DNA from: Vibrio sp. Y2-5
GTDB taxonomy: Bacteria > Pseudomonadota > Gammaproteobacteria > Enterobacterales > Vibrionaceae
Assembly (NCBI RefSeq): GCF_014596725.1
Contig: NZ_JACVEG010000002.1
Location: 558,001-622,000, forward strand
DNA length: 64,000 nt
Reading direction: 5' to 3'
In this document: positions 8,158 to 16,650 of the stretch, one piece after another
Layout: each line of letters begins with the position of its first letter
How positions within the stretch are numbered: the first letter of the stretch is position 1
Notes under the pieces: model-generated
Databases searched by the model: none
Told to the model about the DNA's origin: nothing
Seen by the model: the letters and a program-made list of their open reading frames with translations, nothing else
Position numbers and translations under genes: made by a program

Positions 8158-8475
8158 TTATCCCCAGACAACCAAGTTAAGCACTAGGAATACCGCCATG
8201 CTCACCACCGTGGTGAGTAGCACGTTTTTGGTTTTCCAAGCAATAATGCCAGCCAGCAGGGCAGCCCAAAGATAAGGGTTGTAGACGGAGGTATTGAGCT
8301 CACTGTCGTGCGTAAACACGATCGGTGCCCAAATAGCTGTCAATACCGCTGGGCTGGAATAGCTGAGTAATTTCTGTACGCCTGGGCTGAGTCTTAGTGG
8401 CAGTCTTGGCTCAAGAAACAAATATCGGCTAAGGAAAACCAAACAAGTCATTGCCAATATGGAGAGAATAATCAT
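8158..8475 (-). CDS. azlD: AzlD-type branched-chain amino acid export subunit
   Basis: A 105-residue, four-helix membrane protein: a first helix running into SRYLFLEPRLPLRLSP, then YSSPAVLTAIWAPIVF and a C-terminal pair of helices. This matches the small AzlD subunit. Its start overlaps the end of azlC by 4 bp, so the two are translationally coupled and form the export complex in the inner membrane. Confidence 0.88.
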   Translation of the reverse strand: MIILSILAMTCLVFLSRYLFLEPRLPLRLSPGVQKLLSYSSPAVLTAIWAPIVFTHDSELNTSVYNPYLWAALLAGIIAWKTKNVLLTTVVSMAVFLVLNLVVWG

Positions 8476-9221
8476 GCTTTATCTCCCGTTGCTTTGTTGC
8501 TTGGCGTCTTTTTCGCTAAAGCTAGTTCGCTAAAATATCCCGCTAACATAGCGCCAACGCTGGCATACATTAAGCTGCCGTTCACATTAAAGATTGTCAG
8601 AATGACAGACAGTATTAACGCGGTAATCACGGAAATAAGAATAGGGACACTCTTAACATTCGGAATGACAATCGCAATAAAGGTCGCTGCCACAGCAAAA
8701 TCTAAGCCTATAGAGTTGAGCGAGGGTATGTAGCTGCCCGCGACAATGCCGACTAAAGTGGCTAAGTTCCAGATCAGATAGAAACTGAAGCCTGCTCCCA
8801 GTGCATACCAGCGGTTAAACTGCTTTTCATTTTGTTGACCACATAATGCAAACAGTTCATCAGTGAGTAGAAACCCGAGAATTACACGCCAACGAGTAGG
8901 CAGTGGGCTAATTTTCCCCCGCATCGAGACACTATAAAGAAAATGACGCGAAGTGATGAAGAAGGTGGTGATCAACATAGTCATTAAGCCTGCACCCGCT
9001 TTGATCATGCCTGTTGCAACCAACTGAGCTGATCCGGCAAACAAGATCGCGGATAACGCTTGGCTTTCAAAGGGATTTAGCCCAGCCTCAATTGCAAAGG
9101 AGCCAGCAAGCAAACCCCAAGGTAGAACTGCGACACTTAGTGGCAGCATAGCAACGGTGCCCTGCCAAAAAAGCCGCGCTTTTGAATCGACCTTATGGTG
9201 AGGTATCGCGGTACTATTCAT
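8472..9221 (-). CDS. azlC: AzlC-type branched-chain amino acid exporter
   Basis: A 249-residue inner-membrane protein with the AzlC signature: LPWGLLAGSFAIEAGLNPFESQALSAILFAGSAQLVA, then TSRHFLYSVSMR and the FLLTDELFAL motif. It is the large subunit for export of branched-chain amino acids (or analogues) and is followed by azlD. A near-perfect inverted repeat lies just upstream (9244-9270). Confidence 0.9.
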   Translation of the reverse strand: MNSTAIPHHKVDSKARLFWQGTVAMLPLSVAVLPWGLLAGSFAIEAGLNPFESQALSAILFAGSAQLVATGMIKAGAGLMTMLITTFFITSRHFLYSVSMRGKISPLPTRWRVILGFLLTDELFALCGQQNEKQFNRWYALGAGFSFYLIWNLATLVGIVAGSYIPSLNSIGLDFAVAATFIAIVIPNVKSVPILISVITALILSVILTIFNVNGSLMYASVGAMLAGYFSELALAKKTPSNKATGDKA

Positions 9222-9243
9222 AAATCGTCCTTAATATCTTGAT

Positions 9244-9270
9244 GCCCCCTATTTAGTTGACTGAATAGGG
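9244..9270. repeat. Inverted repeat between mscS and azlC
   Basis: CCCCTATTTAG and CTGAATAGGGG face each other across a TTGA centre, with one mismatch in 11 bp. No U run follows on either strand, so it looks more like an operator for azlCD than a terminator of the upstream mechanosensitive-channel gene. Confidence 0.45.
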
Positions 9271-9302
9271 GAGAGCGAAATATTCCATTTATTGGCAAAT
9301 GA

Positions 9303-10412
9303 TTATTCGTCGAACAAGGTAGCTTCTTTCGGCTCGAGCATGAGAGTGCGAGTCGGGTAGGCGATATCGGCACCATTTTGATGAATGATCTCCATCACTT
9401 TCAGCATGACATCTTGTTTCACTTCGTGAAAACGAATCCAGTTAATGGTTTCTGTGAAGGTGTAGATAAAGAAATCGAGTGATGAGGCGCCAAACGCGTT
9501 AAAATTGACAATCAACGTCTGCTGCGCATCGATATCTGGGTGATTTTCTAGCATCTCACGCACCTGAACAACGATGGTCTCCATTTTATCGGCATCTTGA
9601 TATCGTAAACCGATCGTTTCGTAGATACGACGGTTCTTCATGCGTGAAGGGTTTTCAACAATAATATTGCTGAATACAGAATTTGGTACATACAGGGGTC
9701 TTTTATCGAATGTACGAATGATAGTCATACGCCAACCAATGCGCTCTACAGTACCTTCTATTTCTCTGTCTGGAGAACGAATCCATTCACCGACTTTGAA
9801 AGGACGATCGAAGTAAATCATCAGTCCGCCAAAGAAGTTGGAAAGTAGATCTTTTGCAGCAAGACCCACTATCAAACCACCAACACCACCAAAGGTCAGT
9901 AAGCCTCGTAAGCTCACCCCCAGCGTTTGCATTACCGACAGTAAACCTATCGTCAAGATGATGAGGCGTGCAACTTTACCAGCGGCTTGAACGGTTGTCT
10001 CATCTCGACTTTTGTCTTGCAAAAGATATTGTTCGATGTTGACGGCTAAGCGAATCAGAACCCAGATAAAAATAGCGGCCAGCATGAGCTTTTTACTTGT
10101 CGCTAACCAACTGAATTTGCTTTGAATGTGATCATCCAGCAATAATCCGAGAGATATTGTTGCAGGCCAGCACCAAATCAAGGTGCTGATTGGAGTTTTC
10201 AATGCATGTAATATCAAGTCATCCCAGTGAAATTTGGTTTTTTCACTGATATTGGATAGACGGTTATAAACGAATCGCCAAATCACCCATGCCACTAAAC
10301 TTGCTAGAGTGATGAAAATTACGCTGTTATTCCAGCCTTTGAGGTACTGTGAAGTTTGAAGCTGTGTTAATAATTCGTTCATATCCATCCAAGTTTGATG
10401 CATTTTTCTCAT
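9303..10412 (-). CDS. MscS-family mechanosensitive channel
   Basis: A 369-residue protein with four or five membrane helices before the pore helix. The pore and beta-domain are clear: LGVSLRGLLTFGGVGGLIVGLAAKDLLSNFFGGLMIYFDRPFKVGEWI, then EGTVERIGWRMTIIRTFDKRPLYVPNSVF, then the SRMKNRRIYE loop. It should open under membrane tension to release solutes on hypo-osmotic shock. Length fits the YbdG/YnaI-like mid-size group rather than 286-residue MscS. Several ATGs lie close together near 10412 and none has a strong ribosome site, so the first few residues are uncertain. It lies beside ktrAB, another osmotic-response system. Confidence 0.9.
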   Translation of the reverse strand: MRKMHQTWMDMNELLTQLQTSQYLKGWNNSVIFITLASLVAWVIWRFVYNRLSNISEKTKFHWDDLILHALKTPISTLIWCWPATISLGLLLDDHIQSKFSWLATSKKLMLAAIFIWVLIRLAVNIEQYLLQDKSRDETTVQAAGKVARLIILTIGLLSVMQTLGVSLRGLLTFGGVGGLIVGLAAKDLLSNFFGGLMIYFDRPFKVGEWIRSPDREIEGTVERIGWRMTIIRTFDKRPLYVPNSVFSNIIVENPSRMKNRRIYETIGLRYQDADKMETIVVQVREMLENHPDIDAQQTLIVNFNAFGASSLDFFIYTFTETINWIRFHEVKQDVMLKVMEIIHQNGADIAYPTRTLMLEPKEATLFDE

Positions 10413-10593
10413 CTAAATTAACAGAAAGTAGGTTTATTCTCTAGATTATGTGAGTTAAGTGGCGAATTTTTAAAGGCATTCTATGCTATCTAAAAAGTCG
10501 CCCAACGTTATTCAATAAGTTTGGTAACGGTTTTTATTACTAAGGTTAGAGCCATTGGAGCTGAATAACCATTTGAGTCAGTAAGGCAATTAA

Positions 10594-11256
10594 ATGAAAA
10601 TTCGGGATAAGCAATTTGCCGTAATCGGCTTAGGACGTTTTGGTTTATCGGTTTGCCAAGAGTTGGCAGACGCTGGTGCACAGGTGTTGGCGGTTGACGT
10701 CAATGAAGACAAAGTAAAAGCTGCAACACAATTTGTTACTCAAGCGGTTGTCGCGAACTGCACACTCGAAGATACCGTGGGAGAGTTAAAGCTCAGCGAC
10801 TACGACATGGTGATGATTTCAATAGGTGAAGATGTTAATGCATCGATTCTTACCACGCTGGTAATGAAAGAGTCGGGTGTAAAGTCTGTTTGGGTAAAAG
10901 CTAATGACAAGTTTCACGCTAAGATTCTGCAAAAAATTGGCGCTGATCACATCATCATGCCTGAGCGTGACATGGGCGTGCGCGTTGCCCGCAAGATGCT
11001 GGATAAGCGAGTCTTAGAATTTCAGGAGTTAGGCAGCAACCTAGCCATGACGGAAGTGGTCATCGGCTCACGTTTAATGGGCAAAACCCTTGGTCAGCTT
11101 AGCTTATGTCAGAATGATGAGATTCAGGTTTTAGGCTTTAAACGTGGCCCAGAAATCTTAAAAAATCCGGATCTTGATAAAGTGATGGAAATTGGGGACA
11201 TGCTCATTGTCGCGGGTGTTAAAGATGTATTAATGGCTAAGTTGAAATCTTTATGA
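10594..11256 (+). CDS. ktrA: KtrA regulatory subunit of potassium transporter
   Basis: A 220-residue cytoplasmic RCK-domain protein. The nucleotide-binding Rossmann motif is GLGRFGLSVCQEL with the acidic VDVNED strand end, and a C-terminal RCK_C domain follows (about 140-220). It forms a ring that gates KtrB in response to ATP/ADP. The gene overlaps ktrB by 4 bp (stop/start), implying coupled translation. Length and order match the Vibrio KtrAB system. Confidence 0.95.
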   Translation: MKIRDKQFAVIGLGRFGLSVCQELADAGAQVLAVDVNEDKVKAATQFVTQAVVANCTLEDTVGELKLSDYDMVMISIGEDVNASILTTLVMKESGVKSVWVKANDKFHAKILQKIGADHIIMPERDMGVRVARKMLDKRVLEFQELGSNLAMTEVVIGSRLMGKTLGQLSLCQNDEIQVLGFKRGPEILKNPDLDKVMEIGDMLIVAGVKDVLMAKLKSL

Positions 11257-12620
11257 CTCCATTTCGTAGCGGTGTTTTTTATCCTTTAGATAAAAAGCAT
11301 GATGAAAAGAAAAGCTCTGAGCCAAAGATTATACTGCTCAGTTTCCTTTGGGTACTGATACCTTCTGCTATTCTGCTTACCTTACCTGTCTTTTCTGTTT
11401 CTGGCTTAAGCTTCGCCGACGCGCTATTCACAGCAACCTCAGCGATCAGCGTGACCGGACTTGGTGTGGTTGATACCGGGCAACACTTTACATTAGCGGG
11501 CAAAGTGTTGTTGATGGCGTTAATGCAAATTGGCGGGCTGGGCCAGATGACCCTGTCTGCGGTACTTCTGTATCTGTTCGGTGTGCGTTTGAGTTTGTAT
11601 CAACAGGCGCTGGCAAAAGATGCACTAGGGCAAGACCGTGCGATTAACCTGCGCAGACTGGTCACAAGGATTATCACTTTCGCTTTAATCGCAGAAATTA
11701 TCGGGTTTGTAATTTTATCGTTTCGCTGGGTTCCCGAATTTGGATGGTCAACTGGGCTGTTCTATGCGCTTTTTCATGCCATATCTGCATTCAATAATGC
11801 AGGGTTTTCTTTATTTTCTGACAGCATGATGGGTTACGTTGGTGACCCTTTAGTGATTATTACTCTCGCCAGTCTATTTATATTTGGTGGATTGGGATTC
11901 ACGGTGGTTGGAGATGTATGGACCAACTGGCGCAAAGGCTTACATAGACTGAGTTTGCATACCAAAATCATGCTCACAGCAACGCCGACCTTGTTGTTGA
12001 TTGGTACCGTATTGTTCTGGTTGTTAGAAAGGCACAATCCAAACACGATGCAAAGCTTGGATGTAGAAGCTCAATGGTTAGCCGCTTTTTTCCAGTCCGC
12101 AACCGCTCGAACCGCAGGTTTTAACAGTGTCGATCTTGCTCAATATACTCGTCCGGCGTTACTGGTGATGATCATTTTGATGCTTATCGGCGCGGGTTCT
12201 ACATCGACAGGGGGCGGAATTAAAGTTTCAACCTTTGCTGTAGCGTTTGTTGCAACTTGGTCGTTTTTACGCCAGAAGAGGCATGTTGTGATGTTTCAGC
12301 GCACAGTTAACTGGCCTACGGTAACCAAAGCATTGGCTATCATCGTTGTCAGTGGTGCACTGTTGACCAGCGCCATGTTTCTGCTCATGATTACCGAGAA
12401 AAATGCCAGTTTTGATCATATCTTGTTTGAAACGATTTCAGCCTTTGCTACCGTTGGTCTGTCTACAGGGCTGACGGCTGAACTCTCTGAACCGGGTAAA
12501 TACATTATGGTGGTGGTGATGATTATTGGTCGTATCGGGCCGCTGACACTGGCTTATATGCTTGCGACCCCACAGCCAACGCTGTTGAAGTACCCAGAAG
12601 ATACTGTGTTGACGGGCTAG
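11253..12620 (+). CDS. ktrB: KtrB potassium-translocating subunit
   Basis: A 455-residue inner-membrane protein of the Trk/Ktr/HKT superfamily. Four helix-pore-helix repeats are visible, each with the key selectivity glycine: ISVTGLGVVD, SAFNNAGFSL, TARTAGFNSV and FATVGLSTGL. The glycine-rich gating loop (MLIGAGSTSTGGGIKVST) is present in the third repeat. It takes up potassium with sodium and works with KtrA. The length equals the Vibrio protein. Its end overlaps the convergent DUF2850 gene by 4 bp. Confidence 0.95.
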   Translation: MTPFRSGVFYPLDKKHDEKKSSEPKIILLSFLWVLIPSAILLTLPVFSVSGLSFADALFTATSAISVTGLGVVDTGQHFTLAGKVLLMALMQIGGLGQMTLSAVLLYLFGVRLSLYQQALAKDALGQDRAINLRRLVTRIITFALIAEIIGFVILSFRWVPEFGWSTGLFYALFHAISAFNNAGFSLFSDSMMGYVGDPLVIITLASLFIFGGLGFTVVGDVWTNWRKGLHRLSLHTKIMLTATPTLLLIGTVLFWLLERHNPNTMQSLDVEAQWLAAFFQSATARTAGFNSVDLAQYTRPALLVMIILMLIGAGSTSTGGGIKVSTFAVAFVATWSFLRQKRHVVMFQRTVNWPTVTKALAIIVVSGALLTSAMFLLMITEKNASFDHILFETISAFATVGLSTGLTAELSEPGKYIMVVVMIIGRIGPLTLAYMLATPQPTLLKYPEDTVLTG

Positions 12621-13051
12621 TCTCGGTCGAAGTGGCTCGTTATCGCGCTACGGCGCGTTTCCACAGCACTTTGTGAATCAACGGTATCTTCAAAACCTTG
12701 TTTAATAAAATGTTGAATTGGAGATGCCGGTTGAATTCGTTTTAACTGTGGAGAGTTCTCTGTTCCTGCCAATGCATAAATAGCGCGGCCTTTCCCAGTT
12801 TCTATCTTGATGTTCTTCCCATCGTATTCAAAACTTGTACTGATTAAGCGGTGATTTCGGAACACACCCTGATCACTCAAAGTGATGACTTCAGTACGAT
12901 AGCCTGGTGCATTAATCTCAATCCAAGAGCCATATACTTGGGATGGATTGGTATAAGATTGGTAACCAAAGTATATGAGAGCCCCACAAAGCAACGCTGC
13001 GACGCCTAAGGTTGTGGTAAATACTGACTTAAATAATGCTTCTTTTGACAT
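12617..13051 (-). CDS. DUF2850-like membrane-anchored protein
   Basis: A 144-residue protein with one N-terminal membrane segment (about residues 12-30) and a periplasmic domain beginning PSQVYGSWIEINAPGYRTEVITLSDQGVF. I associate this pattern with DUF2850, a Vibrio family of unknown role. It is convergent with ktrB, with overlapping ends and no visible terminator between them. Confidence 0.65.
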   Translation of the reverse strand: MSKEALFKSVFTTTLGVAALLCGALIYFGYQSYTNPSQVYGSWIEINAPGYRTEVITLSDQGVFRNHRLISTSFEYDGKNIKIETGKGRAIYALAGTENSPQLKRIQPASPIQHFIKQGFEDTVDSQSAVETRRSAITSHFDRD

Positions 13052-13399
13052 ATTATTATTTGGATCAATAGATCCTTATGACTCCGACTGCTTGTTCGTT
13101 TTGTAAGTTCATTCTTACATCTTGCTAAAAGTACCATCAAATAGCATGTGTTTGAAAGTGTGTGAACGGATTTCGCTTTTTACCATTCTAGTTGGCGTGT
13201 ATTACAGCACAGACAATAACCAAAAGTCACAATGTGGGTGTCCAATTGTGACTTTTGAGTGTGAACAAGTAGGCGCACTTATTTATAAATCAATAAGGAT
13301 AATCTGGGTATTTTGCGTCTTGAATCAAAACATGTAATGCGTTAAAACAATACGGTGTCGGTGGAACAGCCATCAGTTGATAATTTACAAGGAAGAACG
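13052..13399. other. 348-bp intergenic region upstream of ppnP
   Basis: I find no supportable gene in this stretch. A 71-codon open frame lacks a ribosome site and family features. The notable element is a perfect 13-bp inverted repeat at 13221-13257, described separately. Confidence 0.5.
13221..13257. repeat. Perfect 13-bp inverted repeat upstream of ppnP
   Basis: CAAAAGTCACAAT (13221-13233) and ATTGTGACTTTTG (13245-13257) are exact reverse complements around an 11-nt centre. No U tract follows, so it is not a standard terminator. It could be an operator for ppnP or an RNA stem in its leader. Confidence 0.55.
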
Positions 13400-13681
13400 A
13401 TGATTAAGGAAAACACTTACTTTGAAGGCTCTGTTAAGTCTTTAGGTTTTACTCACGCGGATAGCGATGTCACTGTTGGAGTTATGCTGCCAGGAAGTTA
13501 CACGTTCAGTACCGGTAACCCAGAATGTATGACAGTGGTAAAAGGCGCGTTAACGATTAAGCGTGTTGGTGATAAAGACTGGACAACATTTGAAAGCGGT
13601 GACGCATTTGAAGTCGCTGGTAATGCTTCATTTGAAGTGAAAGTTGACGCTGATACGGCGTATTTGTGCGAGTACCTATAA
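13400..13681 (+). CDS. ppnP: Pyrimidine/purine nucleoside phosphorylase PpnP
   Basis: A 93-residue single-cupin protein of the YaiE/DUF1255 family, which phosphorolyses many nucleosides to base and ribose 1-phosphate. It shows N.YFEG.VKSLGF, the GVMLPGSYTFSTG strand, ECMTVVKGALTIK and FEVAGNASFEVKV..DTAYLCEYL, covering the full family length. AAGGAAG precedes the ATG at 13400; the longer frame from 13355 is not needed. A long inverted repeat follows the stop. Confidence 0.93.
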   Translation: MIKENTYFEGSVKSLGFTHADSDVTVGVMLPGSYTFSTGNPECMTVVKGALTIKRVGDKDWTTFESGDAFEVAGNASFEVKVDADTAYLCEYL

Positions 13682-13690
13682 GCTGAAAAG

Positions 13691-13717
13691 ACCACACTAG
13701 TTGATCACTAGTGTGGT
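13691..13717. repeat. 11-bp inverted repeat after ppnP
   Basis: ACCACACTAGT and ACTAGTGTGGT are perfect complements with a 5-nt loop, 9 bp after the ppnP stop. It is positioned like a terminator but lacks a T run on the plus strand, so it may stabilise the 3' end or be a weak terminator. Confidence 0.5.
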
Positions 13718-13852
13718 AAAGCAAAAAGGAATGGGCAGTGGATTATTCTCTTTTTGTTAGGGGCTCATTGTTTGCAAAGCAGACCGTTGCTAAACAGTCA
13801 GTTGCAACTAATGAGCCGTAGAAAAACCAAAGCGGCTTTTCAAATTGAATCA

Positions 13853-14701
13853 CTAATAGGTTTGAAATAAGCCTGAGTTGTAATCGTTAATCGCTTGTTC
13901 AATTTCTTGAATTGAGTTCATTACAAATGGACCATAGTGAACTACAGGTTCATTAATGGGTTCGCCACTGAAGATCAACACACCACTGGTATCGTTCGCC
14001 GTCATAGAGAATGACTCTCCGCTAGACATCAACGCAAACTCACCTTGCATCAGGATACGCTGACCTATTTTGATACTGCCTTTGTAGGCGTAAACCATAA
14101 CGTTGTGGTGATTAGGTGTTTGCAGTGTCATTTCACTACCAGCATTTGCCTGCCAATCAGCAACCGTGGCAGGTACGCCTGTTTTCGTCAGTGGCCCTTG
14201 TAATTCAGTACCATTGGCGCTGATATCACCTGCTAATACTCGCAATAATCCCAGTTGCTCATCTCGGAATTCTGTAATGGTTTCAGGTTGGAAATCATGG
14301 TACTGCGCTGGTTTCATCTTGTCGCGCGCTGGCTGATTAATCCAAATTTGGAAACCGTGTAAATCGCCATCTTGCATAATAGGCATTTCACTATGAATCA
14401 CACCTTGTCCTGCTGCCATCCATTGCGCGCCTCCCGAGCGAAGCGAACCAACATTGCCCATATGATCTTTATGTTCAAAGTGACCTTTCAGCATATAGGT
14501 TAGTGTTTCAATTCCGCGATGCGGGTGCGGGGGAAAGCCTCCGACATAATCTTTACGTTGGTCAGATTTAAGCTCATCTACCATTAAAAACGGAGAAAAA
14601 GCAGCGTTGTTGAAACCGGCTACGCGTTTAATTTTTACTCCATCACCGTCTGAAGTTGGTTGAGCTGGAATAATTTGGCGGATTTCACGTTGTGTACTCA
14701 T
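13853..14701 (-). CDS. Pirin-family protein
   Basis: A 282-residue bicupin. The metal-binding residues are visible: FPPHPHRGIETLTYMLKG.FEHKD and GGAQWMAAGQGVIHSEMP supply the histidines and glutamate of the N-terminal cupin. Bacterial pirins are iron proteins with quercetinase or regulatory roles; the substrate is unknown. The start at 14701 (MSTQREIRQI) is used because the upstream extension to 14815 is not family-like. It stands alone. Confidence 0.88.
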   Translation of the reverse strand: MSTQREIRQIIPAQPTSDGDGVKIKRVAGFNNAAFSPFLMVDELKSDQRKDYVGGFPPHPHRGIETLTYMLKGHFEHKDHMGNVGSLRSGGAQWMAAGQGVIHSEMPIMQDGDLHGFQIWINQPARDKMKPAQYHDFQPETITEFRDEQLGLLRVLAGDISANGTELQGPLTKTGVPATVADWQANAGSEMTLQTPNHHNVMVYAYKGSIKIGQRILMQGEFALMSSGESFSMTANDTSGVLIFSGEPINEPVVHYGPFVMNSIQEIEQAINDYNSGLFQTY

Positions 14702-14915
14702 AATTTTTATACCGTAGCTTTTAGTGGTAGATAAGGTCGCCTGACCTTTTGGACTATGCTGGAATTGTAGTAGAGGATTAATCAAAGAATGAGAGGAGCG
14801 AATCGAGTATGTCATTCAAGAATTTCGAATGAGTCAGGTAACCTTTTCTCTTTCTTAACCCGATTATTGGTTAGTCTATACTTTAAATGTACGTGAAATA
14901 TACGAGGAGGTTGCA

Positions 14916-15209
14916 ATGGCGGTTCTTCCTAAACATAACGACCAGAACCCTCGTTATGACCCTAATGATGATCTCACTGTCGATCAGTTGCACAGGTACA
15001 CTCGTGCAGCGAATAAAGCGCAGAAAAAGCGAGAAGCAATCGAAGAAAGCGAAACGCCTTCAATTATTGAAGTGGCTCGTAGATCTCGTTTCTCTGAATA
15101 TAGAAAACAAGCTAAGGCGAAAAGAGGTGAACGAAGTTCACATCAATATGCCATGTTTATGGTACTTATTGCTTTGTTAGCGCTGGGGGTTATGTATTTA
15201 ACTCAGTAG
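14916..15209 (+). CDS. Small tail-anchored protein of unknown function
   Basis: A 97-residue protein: a charged, lysine/arginine-rich N-terminal 70 residues and a single C-terminal hydrophobic helix (YAMFMVLIALLALGVMYL). This is a tail-anchor layout, with the soluble part probably cytoplasmic. GAGGAGG lies before the ATG at 14916. The 3' end overlaps the convergent GGDEF gene by 20 bp. No family recognised. Confidence 0.65.
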   Translation: MAVLPKHNDQNPRYDPNDDLTVDQLHRYTRAANKAQKKREAIEESETPSIIEVARRSRFSEYRKQAKAKRGERSSHQYAMFMVLIALLALGVMYLTQ

Positions 15210-16359
15210 CTCTATGTATCGGAGTGACCTTCCCATCTGGGTAATTTAGCAGCTGTGTTTGGTAATCGCTGACGTTTTGGTAGTAACAATATTGGTTTTT
15301 ACCATTGTGCTTAGCAGCATACATTGCTTTATCCGCGCAGCGCGTCAATTCTGGAAGGTTGTCGGCATCCTGAGGATAGAGTGCAGCCCCCACGCTGATA
15401 GTGACATTGCTCAGTAACTGCTTGTCTTTATACTTGCTATCAAACAAATGACATATTCGATACAGAATGTTATCGAGATCTTTTAGCGAATTCACATCGT
15501 AAAGCAGTAAAACAAACTCATCACCCGCGAATCTTGCAATGGCATAGTCATGTTGGTTGGTTTTTCTGTCGCGGGTACGAACGTTATTCTTAATTCGATG
15601 TGCAAAATTCTTGAGAATTTTGTCGCCCATTTCATGACCGTAGCTGTCGTTTATGTGTTTGAAATTATCGATGTCCAGAAAAACTAATGCCGTAATTTTT
15701 CCATCTTGTGGTGTTTCTGATAGCTTCGCTGTTGCCCAGTTTTCAAAGCTCCAGCGGTTGGCTAAACCCGTGAGGTGATCACGGTAGGCGAGCTTTTCTA
15801 TCCCTTCTAAGTAGAGTGATGTGATGTAGTCTATCGCTTTGGAGTAGAAATAAGATGAGGTATTGCAAACGGCACATATCGCAATCAGGCTAAAGTAAAA
15901 ACGTTGAGCCGCGAGTATGTCACTACTTATTGTTACCAAGTGACCATAAATAGCAATACCTGCTAACAAGCAGTAAGCACAACTGATGATTAACCCGACA
16001 CAAAACGTGTTAATAAAAATGACTGTTGCGAGTATTGGATATACCCAAAGGAGACGATTTTCTAATTCCGCACCGTAAACAAAAACCATACAGGCCTGCG
16101 TCACCAACACTACCGTGAGTATAACGTCGGTATATTTGGCGTTTTTTGCAATTAGCAGGTAAATCAGATTAGTCGTTGTGGCGAATAAACTTGCAAGACA
16201 CAGAAAACCAAAGATTAAGTTATTGTTCGTAAGGTGGTGATAACCGTAAAGCGTGAATGCGATGATTGATAAAAGCGAACTTAATAATATAACTTTGTTT
16301 TTTCTGACTGAACTTATCTCCGCCATCTCCTTTAACTGATGTCCCATCAGTTTGTTCAT
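15190..16359 (-). CDS. Membrane diguanylate cyclase with AGDEF motif
   Basis: A 389-residue protein with about six N-terminal membrane helices (residues 22-185) and a C-terminal GGDEF domain (about 195-365). The active-site loop reads RFAGDEF, with alanine for the first glycine; this variant is known to be active in some cyclases. The RxxD inhibitory site is missing (NQHD at that position), so product inhibition may be absent. It should make c-di-GMP at the inner membrane in response to an unknown signal. Its neighbourhood suggests it equals the Vibrio AGDEF cyclase I recall as VCA0965. Confidence 0.85.
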   Translation of the reverse strand: MNKLMGHQLKEMAEISSVRKNKVILLSSLLSIIAFTLYGYHHLTNNNLIFGFLCLASLFATTTNLIYLLIAKNAKYTDVILTVVLVTQACMVFVYGAELENRLLWVYPILATVIFINTFCVGLIISCAYCLLAGIAIYGHLVTISSDILAAQRFYFSLIAICAVCNTSSYFYSKAIDYITSLYLEGIEKLAYRDHLTGLANRWSFENWATAKLSETPQDGKITALVFLDIDNFKHINDSYGHEMGDKILKNFAHRIKNNVRTRDRKTNQHDYAIARFAGDEFVLLLYDVNSLKDLDNILYRICHLFDSKYKDKQLLSNVTISVGAALYPQDADNLPELTRCADKAMYAAKHNGKNQYCYYQNVSDYQTQLLNYPDGKVTPIHRATELNT

Positions 16360-16650
16360 TATTATGACTGTCCTAGTTCCAAACCAACTCGCTTAAAGTC
16401 TAGGAGAAAAAAATGGAAGCAAGGCCAAAAGAACAAGAAATCTTGTGATGTCTTTCACCTTTCTGACTAAACTTGATTGTTTTAGCTGATGCTAAAGTTG
16501 AGGGAGGCTGCTGTTCGGCTTATAGGCTCTGTTTTATGCGTATATGAAATGATAAATAAAGAGCACTTTGTTGAGGAAAAGTGTGTCAGAAAGTTCGAAA
16601 GGCGCAAATGATTCACGCCTTCAATTGAACTTTATTACTGCTAATAAACG

